DNA of 64,000 bases from Cryptomeria japonica (taxonomy: Eukaryota; Streptophyta; Pinopsida; Cupressales; Cupressaceae): positions 235,891,922-235,955,921 of the forward strand of contig NC_081406.1 in assembly GCF_030272615.1 (NCBI RefSeq), read 5' to 3'. A program made the position numbers and the translations under genes. A model generated the notes under the pieces. The model worked only from the letters and a program-made list of their open reading frames with translations. It made no database searches and was not told the origin of the DNA. Numbering within the stretch: position 1 is the first letter of the stretch; each line of letters begins with the position of its first letter. Positions 11,901 through 24,003 of the stretch are shown in pieces.

Positions 11901-12300
11901 TGTGGGAGACTTGGTGTGGGTTCACTTGAAGAAGGAAAGACTTCCAAAAGGCAGATATACAAAGCTTATGCAAAGAAAGATTGGACCTTGTCAAATCTTG
12001 AAAAATTGTGGCCAAAATGCTTATGAACTTCAACTCCCACCTGATCTTGGTTTGTCACCTATCTTTAATGTATGTGACTTAACTCTTTACAAATGTAGTA
12101 TTGATGCAAGAGAAGAAACAATCTAGGTTATGGTAGATGATGACATTCCCAAAAATGAACCACCAAAGTTGCATAGGGTTTTAGACACCAAGGTTGCAAA
12201 GAGAAAAAGGAAAAAAGTTTATCTAGAGTATTTGGTGTCTTGGAAGGGACAACCTGATTCTGAAGTAGTCTAGATGATGAACAGTGGATCAAAGACCATG
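8975..12300 (+). pseudogene. Gypsy pol: protease, RT, RNase H, integrase, chromodomain (decayed)
   Basis: Protease is seen near 9000-9100, where the expected active site DSG reads DSS (ALIDSSSNEKFV). Reverse transcriptase follows from about 9500 with KKKDAWRLFTDSRAIN and the catalytic VYLDDILFFS near 10075. RNase H is at 10480-10860, ending KVADALSRR. Integrase spans about 11030-12000 with the zinc-binding CVICQKAKGKS, the second-Asp region VSDRDVKFIG and the AYHPQTDGQTE block. A chromodomain remnant (YLEYLVSWKGQPDSE) ends the gene near 12230-12290; such domains bind modified histones and steer integration. Stops and frameshifts occur in every domain. Confidence 0.9.
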
Positions 12301-12358
12301 GTGTAGACCTACATGCTCTCATCTCAAGTGGACTTGAGATTTCTTCTTCTGGGGCATA

Positions 12359-13836
12359 TGGTGCAGGAGAAACCCTTAAAGTTGACCAATTAGGCTTAGA
12401 GGAGGAAGGATAAGGAATCAAACATTTCTTAGGATGTTTTACATTTGTTTCAATCATGCATTGTGTGTTTGTAATAAAAGACCCCATCTTGTGAGCCAAA
12501 CTCCTATTTTGGCATCTTGATAAGCTAATTAGGAATTTTGGACAAAAGGGGATCAAGTGTATGTAGGAAATAGTTAGCCTAGAGTTTTTAGTGTTTCTAG
12601 TATGTTTTAGGAGGGGTTAGTGTTAACCCAAGGCATTAGGAGGTGAGGAATGACATTTTGACAACTTTGTCAAAAGTTGTCAAAAGTTGTCATAAGCAAC
12701 TTTTATGCAATTTTTGAATTTTTATTTGTTTGAACTCCTCCAATGGCTCTAACCTCTTGTTTTCAGTTGACAAAAGTTGTGGAGAGGTATATACACCTTG
12801 AGGATCCAATTCCCAAGGGGAGATTGTACTGAGGAAAGTTTTGATGACTGCAAACTAATGAAATTCTGAGTTTTTCCTGCAATTCTAGAGTTTTGGCACA
12901 AGGTATGATATTGTATGGATTGGGATCAATCCCCAACGATGTGATTTTGTCATAGTAGTGAATCACCTTTGATTTGGCTTTGGTTTGAGGTTCATATTGT
13001 GTGTTTTTCTCCTTTTATTCCAATTTTCATAGGGTTTCGCTTCTCCATGGCCATAACCTACAATTTATCTACCTGAAACTCATGGGATTGGGTGAAATGA
13101 AATTTTGGCCTATGTATCCTAAGATTCCAAAATAATTTTGCAAGAGTTGTGTGTTTTATCCGACCCTAGGTAGACATCTCTATGTGGCTACCTAGTCCTT
13201 AAACAACAAATCTACCCTAGAAGACATATGGTGATGATTCCAGGCATGTGACCATGGAATCCATGATGTTTTATGGTTCTCCACATTCTCATGGGGTTTT
13301 TCTTGTATGGTTTGTTCATTTGGATATAGTTGCTTCACAAATGGAGGCCTAATTAACCCTTCAGGACAATTGACCTTCATCGGGTTCAACCCTTTCTTTG
13401 TCAAACCTTGACCTTTCCTTTTGGGGAATTATGTAAGACCTAAAAGGGTATTTGAATCTATATTTTTTTTCCTAGGGTGTTTGGGAAAGTTTGGACTTAA
13501 GATCCCTTTACCCATTTCAAAGGGCTACTAGCAAATAGGCTTAATTGTGAAGGTGTTATAGGATATGGTGTTGAATCCTTAAAACCAGCATTTGATCTTG
13601 TCCAAGTGAGTCATGTCTAACCCAAAATAGGTTTAGTAATGGTCAGGAACTCTTAGAGGCTTCATGGTGCATGATGGAGCAAATTACCCAATTTGAGTAA
13701 GTATGAGACTTGGAGATTGTGAGATGTTGAACTAATGTTGTAGAACCTTACCTTGATAGGATCCTATTGTTATTTTGAGGGGTTAGTAGCATACATCTTG
13801 GAGTGTTTGGTAGGATACAAGGAGGGCTCTGCATCA
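12359..13836 (+). repeat. 3' LTR of the gypsy chromovirus
   Basis: 1,478 bases, starting TGGTGCAGG directly after GGGGCATA (short polypurine-like tract) and ending GCATCA before the target duplication CTATC. Confidence 0.93.
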
Positions 13837-16800
13837 CTATCTGTAGTACCTTTTTAAAAAAAATCTCTGGCAAATACGTATCAAGCCTTACATACCAAGC
13901 TCTGGGAGCTTGCTTCAATCCATACAACACCTTTTTTATTTTTTAGAACATATTTAGATTTATTGATTTCTATAATAATTCTTGTTGTTCTATGGACTTT
14001 CTCTTTTAGTTCTCCATTCATGAATGCAAACTTCACATTCATCTGATAAACCTTGAAATCCTTGTGTGCCACAAAAGCTAGAAACATTCTGATAGATTCC
14101 ATTCTTGCCATAGGAGCATAAGATTCTTCAAAATCTATTCCTTCTAAATGTGAGTAGCTTTTACATACAATTCTTTCCATATTTCTTATTATGTGTCCAT
14201 CTTCATCCAGTTTGTTCTGAAATACCCATTTAGTTCTTATCACATTCTTGTCAACTAGTCTTGGGATAAGTTACCAAGTCTGATTCTTCTCAATTTATTC
14301 CAATTATTCTTTCATAGATTTCATCCAATTCTAATCACTATAAGCTTCTTTTAGTGTCTTTATATTTGTCTCTAAAATTAAACATAAATTAACCTATTCT
14401 TCAATAGCTTTACTTTGTCTGACAACACCTTTGTTTTTGTCTCCAATAATCTATTTCTCTAAATGATTCTTCTGCACATATCTTGAAGTCTTAAGAGCAA
14501 TTTCTAGAGAATCTTCCTTATCACTCCACACTTCTATTTCTTCAAACTTCTTCTAGATTACCAATAGATTCATCTGATTCATATCCCATCTCTACAACTG
14601 TATTCTATGAAATATCTTCATCAACTTTCACATTTATGTTTTCAACAATTCTTCTCAACCTTTTGTTATAAAATCTATAAGCTTTTATTTTAGTATAATA
14701 GCCAATAAATATACCTTAATCATCTCTTGTGTCAAACTTTCTCAAATTCTCTTCATCTCTTCAAATATAACATTTACTTCCTAATACTTTGAAATATTTC
14801 ACAAATGGAGTCCTTCCACACCATAGTTCATAAGATGTTCTTCTAATTTGTACTTTGTTAAGTGTGTATACCACAATATGTATTGCTTCTTTCTAGTATA
14901 TTTTGGTAGACTTGCTTCATTCATAATTGTTCTAGTAGCCTCTTGAATTATTCTATTCATCCTTTCAAATACACCATTCTACTATGGCGTCCTAGGAGTA
15001 CACAAATGCCTTGTTATCCCATGATTCTCATAGAAAGTATTTAACTCATTAGAAGTAAAATCTCCACCTCTGTCAGACCTCAAACATTTGATTTTCTATC
15101 TATCTCATTTTCAACCATGGTTTTGAATTTCTTGAACTTTTTCTAGAGCTTCAGATTTTTATTTTAAGAAAGTAACCCAAGTCATTCTAGAGTAATAATC
15201 AATTAAGAGCATGAATTACTTGTCATCTTGTTCACTGCTTGTTCTAGTTAGACCACAAACATGAATGTGTGCTAATTCCAACAGTCTAGTAAAATATTGT
15301 TCCTTAAATTTAAAAGTTCTCCTTGTTTGTTTTCCAACTTGACATTCTTAGCAAATAACATTAGTAGGCTTTGTAATCTTCAACAAATCTCTCACACCTT
15401 GAATTGAACTAATCCTCACCAAATTATCAAAATTAATGTGACACATCCTCTGATTCCGTAACCAACTCTAATTAATCTATGCCATCAGGCAATATCTGTT
15501 AGTTGTTCTCAATTGATATACATTTCCATATGTCCTCTTTCGTGTTGCAATCATAGTTTCAGACCTTTTTATGATCTCACACCCATCATCCTAAAAAACA
15601 AGAATATATCCATTTCCACAAATTTGACCAACACTCAAAAGATTATGATTTAAGCCTTTAACATAGAAAACATTGCCAGTATTATGTTTTCCATCAAAAT
15701 TGATAGAACCAATTCCAACTATCCTAGTCATCTGATCATCTCCAAACATAACAACACCTCTATCAAATTTTACAAACTTACTCTTGTCACTAGTCATAAG
15801 ATTTGAACATCCACTATCAATAATCCATTCATCTTTATCTCTTCTAACATGAAAAACAAATACAATAGTACCTTTAGTTTTAGCAGCATCTTCTGGATAT
15901 TTTTCCTCCACAATTTTGCCAAGATTAGTAGATAAGATTATTCCTTTACTTCCAAGAGAAAACATTCATTGTCTTCTTCATAGTAAGATTCATTATCAAA
16001 AATATTTGAATATTTTTTAACATAATAATCCTTCCTATTGAAATTTTCTTTAATTTCCTTATTCTTTTGATTTACAATTTTGTCAGGATATCTAGAAGCA
16101 TAATGACCCATCTTTCCACATCTAAAACATTTAAAGGGAAATTTATCTTTGTAATTTTTGGTTCCTTTCTTTATTCTTCTCACTGTTTGCCTCAATCTCA
16201 TAAACTTTCTCTTCATTAGATTCCCCATCTTTCATTGATTTAGTATCCTTAAATGTATTTTTTGTTGTTGCACTAGTAGTACCAAATCCTCTCATCTCAA
16301 AAGCAAGTAATGAGCCATATAAGCATTCCCTAATATACTTATTCTTATTTTTCAATTCTTCTATTATTGAAACCTTGGAGCTATAGGGTTTAGTAAGAGT
16401 TCTGAGTACCTTTTTCACAACTTCATCTTTTGGCAAGTTACCACCAAGACCTCTGATCTCATTTACCACATTACCTATCTTTTGTAGGTAGCTAGTTATA
16501 TTGTCTTCTTCATCCATCTACAAGAATTCATATTTAGTTTTAGCATTTTGTAACTTAGCTTGTTTAATTGTATCATCTCCTTCACAAGTCTTTTCTAATT
16601 TATTCCAAACCTTATGAGCAGATTCCAAAGATACGACTTTTGTTAATTCAGTCTTACAAAGACCACTAAAGATAGAAAATGTTGCCTTTTCATTGTGTTC
16701 AAATTAATTGAACTCATTTGGAGTGTTCACGCTAGTCGACAACTTGATGTACTTTGTGTAACAAAAATCCAAAATTCAAAGCCAAGAGAAATTAGGTAAC

Positions 16801-16925
16801 CTTGCATCTTCACTTTCTAGAATGCATAGTCGGGTTCATCAAACATAGGGATTGTCAGTTTGTGTGCCATCAAGATCTCCTCAAGGGGTTAAGCTCTTCT
16901 CCAAGGAACCAAAACTCTGATATAA
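13837..16925 (-). pseudogene. Ty1/copia gag-pol remnant, 3' part removed
   Basis: Read on the minus strand from right to left: Gag with DNITSYLQKIGNVVNEIRG (16143-16517); a zinc knuckle near 16110 reading CFRCGKMGHYASRY, with tyrosine for the last cysteine; protease with WIIDSGCSNLMTSD (about 15830); a heavily decayed integrase (14300-15500, with the DRGGEF-like second Asp region and an NGVFERMN block); then reverse transcriptase with RTKWVFQNKLDEDG and YGLKQAPRAWY (13748-14243). The RT C-terminus and RNase H are missing: only about 25 more bases survive left of the gypsy insertion, before 6186. Protease before integrase before RT is the Ty1/copia order. A degenerate primer site (ACTCTGATATAA on the plus strand, about 16914-16925) lies next to its LTR. 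Confidence 0.88.
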
Positions 16926-16927
16926 AT

Positions 16928-17252
16928 TGTTCAATGTTCTTATGTACAAGACAACTAAGAGTGGGAGGGGGGTGAATTAGTTGTACAAACAAATCCAAAA
17001 TTTTTCATTTAATCATCACCATAGTAACTTAACTTTATCACCTAATCCAAAAAAATACATGAGCATGGAAGAACATGAAAAACATAACACATAATACATA
17101 ATGAAATACTAAATTTTACATGGAAAACCCTGTTAAGGGGAAAACCACGAAGAATGCTATTCTCAATATATGAACACCTGTTAGGATGACACCCGTTAAG
17201 GTGATTTTTACAAAGAAAGGCTCACTACCGAAAAGAAAAAAAGAGAGGTTCA
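16928..17252 (-). repeat. LTR of the copia remnant, split by the element at 17253
   Basis: It starts TGTTCAATG two bases after the degenerate primer site and contains the G-run motif (GGGAGGGGGGTGAATTAG near 16965) and the block GGAAAACCCTG...AAAACCACG near 17120-17150. It is interrupted at GTTCA (17248-17252). The LTR must resume at 24004, but I cannot place its far end. Confidence 0.75.
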
Positions 17253-18114
17253 TGTTAGATACTTGATTAGTCCCAAAGACACTGAGAGGGGGGGGTGCAT
17301 CAGTGTCTAACTAGTAAACAAAAGATTTAAACTTGTTTGCAACTTTATAACCCAAATTAATATATCGATAAGCAAATAATAATGTAGTAAAGAAAAACAA
17401 AAGTATAACCATCAATGCACACCATAACACAAATATTTTTGGTGAGGAAACCCAATAGTGGAAAAGCCTCAATGGGATTTGTGACTCACAATATTTACTC
17501 AATGGTCAATATGAATAAATATCACTTATATAATAGGGGCCTGCACATATAGGAAGGCCAACAGCCTAGAGCTCACTGTCCAATAAAAAAATGGAGTACC
17601 ATTGAATACAATTGGATGGTTAAATCCAATGATAATGTACTGCTCAAAATAGCATCTACAATGCTTGATTAAGTACCAGTTTAAGCTCTATCAGATACCT
17701 CTGCCATAAACCTTGCTTCACTCTGCTATGCTCTTATTTGCTCATAAAATAAATACATCATAATGCATATACAGTTATTCACTCTCATGTACCACTTACA
17801 TTCATAACCTAATTACATTCCTTTCTTACTTATAAAATGACCTACAAGATCTCATACATATATGAGTCTTTACAATACATCATGTCGGCTATACAAATAA
17901 TTTTACAATACAAAATAATATTATTTCCATGTCGGCTTAGAGTGCCAGTGTGATCTACTATCGATGTAGACTAGATGTCGGTGAATAACCTTGTAGTGCT
18001 CTGCCAGTGCTGGTAGATGTCGTCTATTGTCGGTGTAACCTGTTAACCATATTACCAGTTGGTTGCCATCAATGACAACATCAACCATTCCCATCTGAGT
18101 GTATAATACCAACA
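17253..18114 (-). repeat. 3' LTR of the pol-less element
   Basis: TGTTAGATAC to CCAACA. Aligns with 23144-24003 throughout with roughly one difference in 10-15 bases by eye. The polypurine tract (plus strand ATCTCCCCCTTTGGC) follows directly. Confidence 0.9.
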
Positions 18115-18292
18115 ATCTCCCCCTTTGGCATTGATGGCAACACTCATGAGAAAAATCCAAAAATTGATATCCAAAAATTGAGTGTGCTCCCCCTGAGAAA
18201 ATGATCTTCTTCTGTACATTTTTCTCATACACCACTACTCCCCCTTTGGCATCAATGACAAAGGATGTCAAAAGAATCAAAGAATTCAAAAT
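18115..18292 (-). promoter_or_regulatory. Polypurine-tract cluster
   Basis: Three minus-strand purine tracts stand as CTCCCCCTTTGGCAT (about 18117), GCTCCCCCTGAG (about 18188) and CTCCCCCTTTGGCAT (about 18239) on the plus strand. The one next to the LTR primes plus-strand DNA synthesis; extra tracts are a Sirevirus habit. Confidence 0.7.
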
Positions 18293-21200
18293 TTACCTAG
18301 AAACTTGTAACCGGTTATGTACAATCTGAAAAATGTCTGCTAAAACCATGTTAAGACCTTGCAAAAATTTAGTACTGTCAGAAATTATGGTCTCTGTCTA
18401 TCGAATCATCCCGGTTAGATAATGCATTTGTTGCTCTGGTGATCTATTTTCTTGAATAGATGCTTTAGACAGCTCATTCCGGTGTGTTAGTAAGTTGTCC
18501 AATCTAGGACCAAGTTTGTTCTTCAACTCTCGGGTCTTCATTTTTAACCTCGCTTTCTCCCTTTCCAATTTCTCAATCTTCTCTTCATAGATTGACATTT
18601 CTTGATCCAAAACTGAAGTAAGTTCTGAAGAACCTATCATATTGTTAGCTATATCATGAATTTCTTTTTGTGTCTTTCTTATTTCGTTATCAATATACTC
18701 TATTAAATGGTGAGGCTTACATGCTTACCTGTATAACTCTTTGTATTTTAGAATGGTGGAATTTAGTGTTGGTAACAAAGAATCAATCTGTCCAATACAT
18801 TCCTTAATTGTCTTGTCAAAGAATTCATCTTTCTCCTTATTCACCCTTTCCTTAATGGTTTCTTCATTTATTTTATCCATAGTTTGAATATTAGAAGAAA
18901 TGAATTTGGATAATGTGTCCAATTTACTCACAGACCCAACAATGTGATCAACTTTACATGCTGGTGCAATCATCTGCAAAATTGGGAAAGTATCATGAAT
19001 AGCCTTAAATTCTAAGGCATTGCATTCTGTGATCTTCTTTATTGAATTTAGAAGTACATCTGTAACATTTGTTGGTCTATAATCCATGGTGGGAGTGCTA
19101 GGCAAAGTACTAGATTTTGCAGTTGGTTTCTTATCTTCTCCAGATGTCTGCACATTAACCTTAACTACTTCTGCTATCTTTCTTCCATCATTAACCTCTT
19201 CTTTATTCATTGTTTCTTCCTTATTCTCACTTTTTTTTAAGCTTATTTTCATCCTTACTGTTATCCTTACTGTCTGCCTTGCTGACTACCAGTTCAGATA
19301 TACTATTTTCATGCCTTGTTCCAACTCCGGTTCCTATTTCTACTTTTGCTTCTACCAGTATCTCAATATTAGGCTAAGTATCATCACGAATGGTTTCTGT
19401 TTCCTTAACTTTAGTTGATTCCTTATCCATAACAAAATTAAAGTCTTGAGTGTCCACATTCATAGTAAAAAGAATGTCTGACTTTGGATCTATGTTATCT
19501 TTTGTCATTTCCTCTGCCTTCTCTTCAAGTTGACTATCAGTTTGTGCTGGTGCCTCTACAATTATAGGTGAGGTGTCCTATGCTGGTGGAGGAGAGTTAT
19601 CCTTGATCGTGATATCAGGTACACTTCCAATTTTCCCTTTACCTTTATCTTTTTGATATACTTTGGTAAATGACTTGTCCATTTTCTATCTATCCTTCTC
19701 TTTTTTCTTCTCTCTCTCAACAAAAAATATATCCCACTTATCCACTGTTTCATCTGCTATTTCTTTAACTCTTTCAGCCATAAGACCAACCTATCAGTGA
19801 CCACTCACAAAAACTATTCTATTGGCTTCAAATATTAGATCATCAATTTCCTGCTTGGAATTAATAGGATGCATAACTAATAGAGCTTCTACATTTAATT
19901 TCTTGTCAAGCTCCATGATAGACATTCTCTTAGCCTCTAATCTTAAGTATAAATCATTAGGTAGATCATGTATAACTTCAATAAGAACTTTCTTGTATAT
20001 ATCAAGATATAAAATAATACTTTCTTCTTTAGTATCTTTATCTGAATCCTTGAAAGAATGATAGAATTTATTCACATTACCAAGGTTACCATCTTGGGTG
20101 ATTTCATTGATCAACTCTTCCGGTGAAAGACTATCTAGTGCCTTATGTTCAAGTTTCTTCTTTGGAGTCAATTTCTTCTTCGGACCACTGGGCTCTCTTA
20201 CAGGCTGTTGTTTCTTTCTCTATGTCCTTGACTTCTTGGGAGATGGAGCGGATGTAGGTGAGGGTTTTCTTTTCTTTCTATCCACTCTCTTGAATTTGGT
20301 TGGCTGATCAGTGTCAGAATCAGATGTAGTAGCCACAGAGGAAATGTGAGATACCTATTTATGCTCTGATTGAGTTTCTATCACACTAGCAACAATACTG
20401 CCAAGATTCATCAATCCTTCTTTAACATCCTTTACCATCTTAGAAGCAACTTTCATTAGTTTCTATCTTTCCTTCCTCTACTTCATCATAGCAACACCAC
20501 TTTCAATAGTTTCAGCATTACTGAATATTTCCTCTGTTGGTTCTAGTGGAGCATCTAGGAGTATTTTAGCATATGAATCTAAGATGTGAGAATCCACCTC
20601 ATATCACATCTCAGTAATCCAGATAGTTCTGTGTCCAATTTCCTCCATCCAAATTTCATCTCTTTTCACTACAAAGCATATATGTTTATCATACTTATCC
20701 ACAATGCTTTGGGGAATCCTTTCCCTTTGTCTCATTTTATCTTGTAAATTTTTGAAATAGTCTTTTACCAGTTCATCACCATCAGATCCTATACTGGTAA
20801 TTGCCTCCTTTATCTATTTTCCAACAGAAATATCATAGGCAAAGTCCTTATGTCCTATACTGGGAATCTCCTTTGAAAATTAAAGCATTAAACACACAAT
20901 CAAACTTACAAATTTAAAGGTTCCTTTCTTATCACCTTTGATTTTGTGCAAATTCTCTAATAGTTCATCCTTTAACCATTCACAGATGTCAATTTTAGCA
21001 TTGTTTAATATTATCTCATGAGCACTATGAATGCATGAACTAGATACATAATTCAACCTATTAGTATGAGCAACTTTATAACCAATGACCATACTTGCAA
21101 ATTTAACATTGTCATCTTTTATATCATTGACCCTAAGTGACTTGTTATCAAATGTAGCTCCGATTAAGCTCATAACCTCTTTGTTAGGGATTTTCTTCTT

Positions 21201-21659
21201 CTTGTCAATCCTAGTGCTGGTGGATGGTAAACCAGTAATAGCCCTTATAGCCTCTTTAGTGATCTTAAAAACTGAGTCCAATCACATAAATTCACCATGA
21301 ACCCTGCTAAGAACATAGTGGACAGTTGCATCTGAGAATGTTGCCATATGGAGGATATCAATGAAACCTAAATCCTCAACTACCTTGTGTTCTGGTTTTA
21401 CTACCCCATTCTTGTTAGTGATAACATTCATGTACATGTTTTTCAAATTTTCAGACCCTAAAATTTCTATGTTACAATGTATGTATGCCCTAGGCTCTTC
21501 AGCAAATGCAACTCCCTATGGGATTCTAGAAAATGCACCAATGGAGTCATCCAATTTTTCTATCTTAGGAATGATTTTAAAAATGGGTCTAGGTCGTTTT
21601 ATGTTCTCCTCAATGGTAGGGTTTGCTACGAATTCAGGAATGGAGGATGAGGAAGCCAT
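18293..21659 (-). pseudogene. ORF2 of the pol-less element, about 1,120 codons, many stops
   Basis: From ATG 21657-21659 (MASSSSIPEFVANPT) one frame can be followed to about 19250. It has roughly ten nonsense codons, then a frame change in the T-run near 19230, and it ends at TAA 18293-18295. The N-terminal third matches the intact frame at 1-1455 (VLSRVHGEFM, ITKEAIRAITG, MVIGYKVAHTNRLN). The middle is Lys/Pro/Ser-rich (PKKKLTPKKKLEHK). The C-terminal part is predicted helical and coiled coil (SIYEEKIEKLEREKARLKMK). I see no enzymatic motif known to me. The stops include clear TGG-to-TGA and CAG-to-TAG candidates. Confidence 0.8.
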
Positions 21660-22052
21660 TGCAAACGATAAATACCTTTTAACTGAGAAATCCTTAAATA
21701 CTCGGAAAGACCTTTACTGTTTCACCTTTAGAATATGTCTTTGCTCAACTTCACTCTCTTCAAATGCTTGGTGAGATGAAATGAGAAGTTACAGTGCTTT
21801 TATAACCAAAAAGTAACTTACAATTGTAATAAATGCTTCGTCGGTGAAGTGAAAACTCCACATATCTGCCAGTAAAGAAGAATTATAACTTCTTACCACC
21901 AACTGAGGATACATGCATGATTTTCAATTCGTTGCCTTACCCCTAGGGATTATTCCTTATTTAGATGAAGAATCTCCTATCAGTGCAAGATTACTCTGTT
22001 CTGTCGGTGAAGTGACAGATTCATCAATCCTCTGATCTCTTTTCTTAATCCA
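21660..22052. other. Spacer between ORF1 and ORF2
   Basis: About 390 bases without a recognisable frame, matching in position the spacer at 1456-1907. Confidence 0.5.
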
Positions 22053-23099
22053 TTATTTAGAAATTTTTTGCTTGATTTCAAACACCTTCTCTTTGCCTTT
22101 TTCATTAGATCCTTTATTGTTCATCGGTACAGTCTTTCTTCTACAAAATTTTGTAATATGCCCAATCTTATTACATGCATAACAAGTTACATTGTTTATC
22201 TTAATAGCTTTTCCATAACCTTGACCGGTTTGAGTTCTGCATTGATTAGATAAATGTCCAAATCTACCATAAACATAGCATTTCACATTCATTCTATAAC
22301 TGTTTGAGTTATGTCCATTTTTATTGCATTTGGAACATTGACTGGTGGGTAAGTTTGTATTCTAATTATTCCTAAATTGGTACTAATTTCCTCTATGACC
22401 AAATTTGTTGCAATTAAAACATTTCTCATTAAATTTATAACCATTAGGTTGCCTTACCAGTTTGTTGTGATCATGATTGTTTGCAGTCCTGGAACTTTCT
22501 CCATGTTCAAATCCAAGTCCAACTATTTCTCCATCAGGTTTTTGACTTTTCCGCATATCATCAAGATTATATGAACTTTTCTTGAATTTGTCTTTGTATT
22601 CATTTGCAGTGATCAACTCACTTTCGAAAGTGGTAACATGTCTCATAAGTTCCTCTTTGTCATGTTGTATGTGAATCAAATATGTTTTAAGCATATAATT
22701 TTCATAACTAAGCCTTAGAGATTCATCTGATATTTTATTAAGTCTTCTTGTCAAATCTTCTTCATTCGTCTTTCTATCTTCAATATCCTTGCATAATCTG
22801 ATGGTTAAATCTTGCATCTCATTCTTCATGTTAGTGTTCTCTTGTCTCAATTTCTCTACAATATCTCTAAGAGTTTTCTTTTCTTCATCATCTTGATTTT
22901 ACAATTGCACATGTAATTCTTTTCTCTTATTCTTTGCTATAACCAGGTTATCTTGAAGTGCTTTGATGATTTTCCGAGCAGTTCTGAGTTCATCTTCTAG
23001 TTTGATATTCTTCAATTTTTCCGCATCAAAATCTTCAAAAGCTCCTTCCAATTGTTGTCTCAAACTTTCCATCGGTACCAGTTTCAGAATCTTCCTCAA
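22053..23099 (-). pseudogene. Gag-like ORF1 of the pol-less element
   Basis: A single frame from about 23099 to 22053, broken by stops at 22899, 22383 and one near 22360 but not frameshifted. The first 230 residues are strongly coiled coil (RKIIKALQDNLVIAKNKRKE; KNEMQDLTIRLCKDIEDRK). Zinc knuckles follow: CFNCNKFGHRGN (end lost), CSKCNKNGHNSNSY, CYVYGRFGHLSNQC and an intact CYACNKIGHITKFC. The two Cys-to-Tyr changes are single G-to-A steps. The arrangement matches ORF1 at 1908-3203. Confidence 0.85.
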
Positions 23100-23129
23100 G
23101 TTGTTAGGCTTCTACAAATAGAGGACTAG

Positions 23130-23141
23130 GCTCTGATACCA
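23130..23141 (-). promoter_or_regulatory. Primer-binding site (initiator Met-tRNA)
   Basis: Minus strand TGGTATCAGAGC, two bases from the 5' LTR edge at 23144. Confidence 0.93.
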
Positions 23142-23143
23142 AT

Positions 23144-24003
23144 TGTTAGATACTTGGTCAGTCCCAAAGACACTGAGAGGGGGGGTCAATCAGTGTCTAA
23201 CCAGCAAATAAAATATTTAAACTTGTTTGCAACTTTATAACCCAAATTAATATACTGGTAAGAAAATAATAATGCAGTAAAGAAAAACAAAAGTATAACC
23301 ATCAATGCACACCATATCACAGATAATCTTAGCGAGGAAACCTGGTAGGGGAAAAACCTCGGTGGGATTTTTGACCCACAATATTTAATCACTGGCCAAT
23401 ATGAATAAATATTACTTATACAATAGGGGCCTGTACATGCAGGAAGGCCAACAACCTAGATCTCACTACCCAATACAAAAATGGAGTCCCACTGACTACA
23501 ATTAGATGGTTAAATCCAATGATAATGTACTTCTCAAAATAGAATCTGCAATGCTGGATTCAGTACCGGTTTAAGCTTTGTCAAATACTTCTACCATAAA
23601 CCTTGCTTCGCTCTGCTATTCTCTTATTCACTCATAAAATAATTACATCATAATACATATATAGTTATTCGCTCTAATATACTGCTTATATTCATAACCT
23701 AATTACATTCCTTGCTTACTTATAAAATGACCTACAAGATCTCATACATATATGAGTCTTTACAATACATCATGTCAGATATACAAATAATTTTACAATA
23801 CAAAATAATATTATTTTGATGTCGGCTTAGAGTGTCAGTGTGATCTATTGTCGGTGTAGACTGGATGTCGGTGAATAACCTTGTAGTGCTTGCCGGTGCC
23901 AATAGATGATGTCTATTTTCGGTGTAACCTATGAACCATATTACCATTTGGTTGCCATCAATGACAACATCAACCATTCTCATCTGAGTGTATAATGCCA
24001 ACA
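23144..24003 (-). repeat. 5' LTR of the pol-less element
   Basis: TGTTAGATAC to GCCAACA, 860 bases. Carries the CACTGA/TCAGTG arms around a G-run at about 23168-23200. Confidence 0.9.

Larger units (their letters stand above)
6186..13836 (+). mobile_element. Complete Ty3/gypsy element with chromodomain (chromovirus), decayed
   Basis: Two LTRs of about 1.5 kb flank gag-pol in the order gag, protease, reverse transcriptase, RNase H, integrase, chromodomain, which defines a plant chromovirus. The 5-bp target duplication CTATC lies at 6181-6185 and 13837-13841. The 5' LTR starts TAGTGCAAG and the 3' LTR TGGTGCAGG, so the 5' copy has lost its TG end by a G-to-A change. Joining the flanks across the insertion gives a continuous copia reverse-transcriptase frame, so the target was a copia element. 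All reading frames contain stops or shifts, and the element is not expected to be active. Confidence 0.93.
17253..24003 (-). mobile_element. Complete pol-less LTR element with gag-like ORF1 and large ORF2
   Basis: 6,751 bases with LTRs of 862 and 860 bases, a primer site beside the right LTR, a polypurine tract beside the left LTR and perfect 5-bp target duplications GTTCA (17248-17252 and 24004-24008). The internal 5 kb holds ORF1 (22053-23099) and ORF2 (18293-21659) and no trace of protease, RT, RNase H or integrase. It therefore depends on enzymes supplied by another element. The several polypurine tracts (about 18116, 18190 and 18240) and the LTR motifs resemble those of the copia elements in the window, so a Sirevirus-like copia helper is the natural candidate, which is inference. 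Confidence 0.9.
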
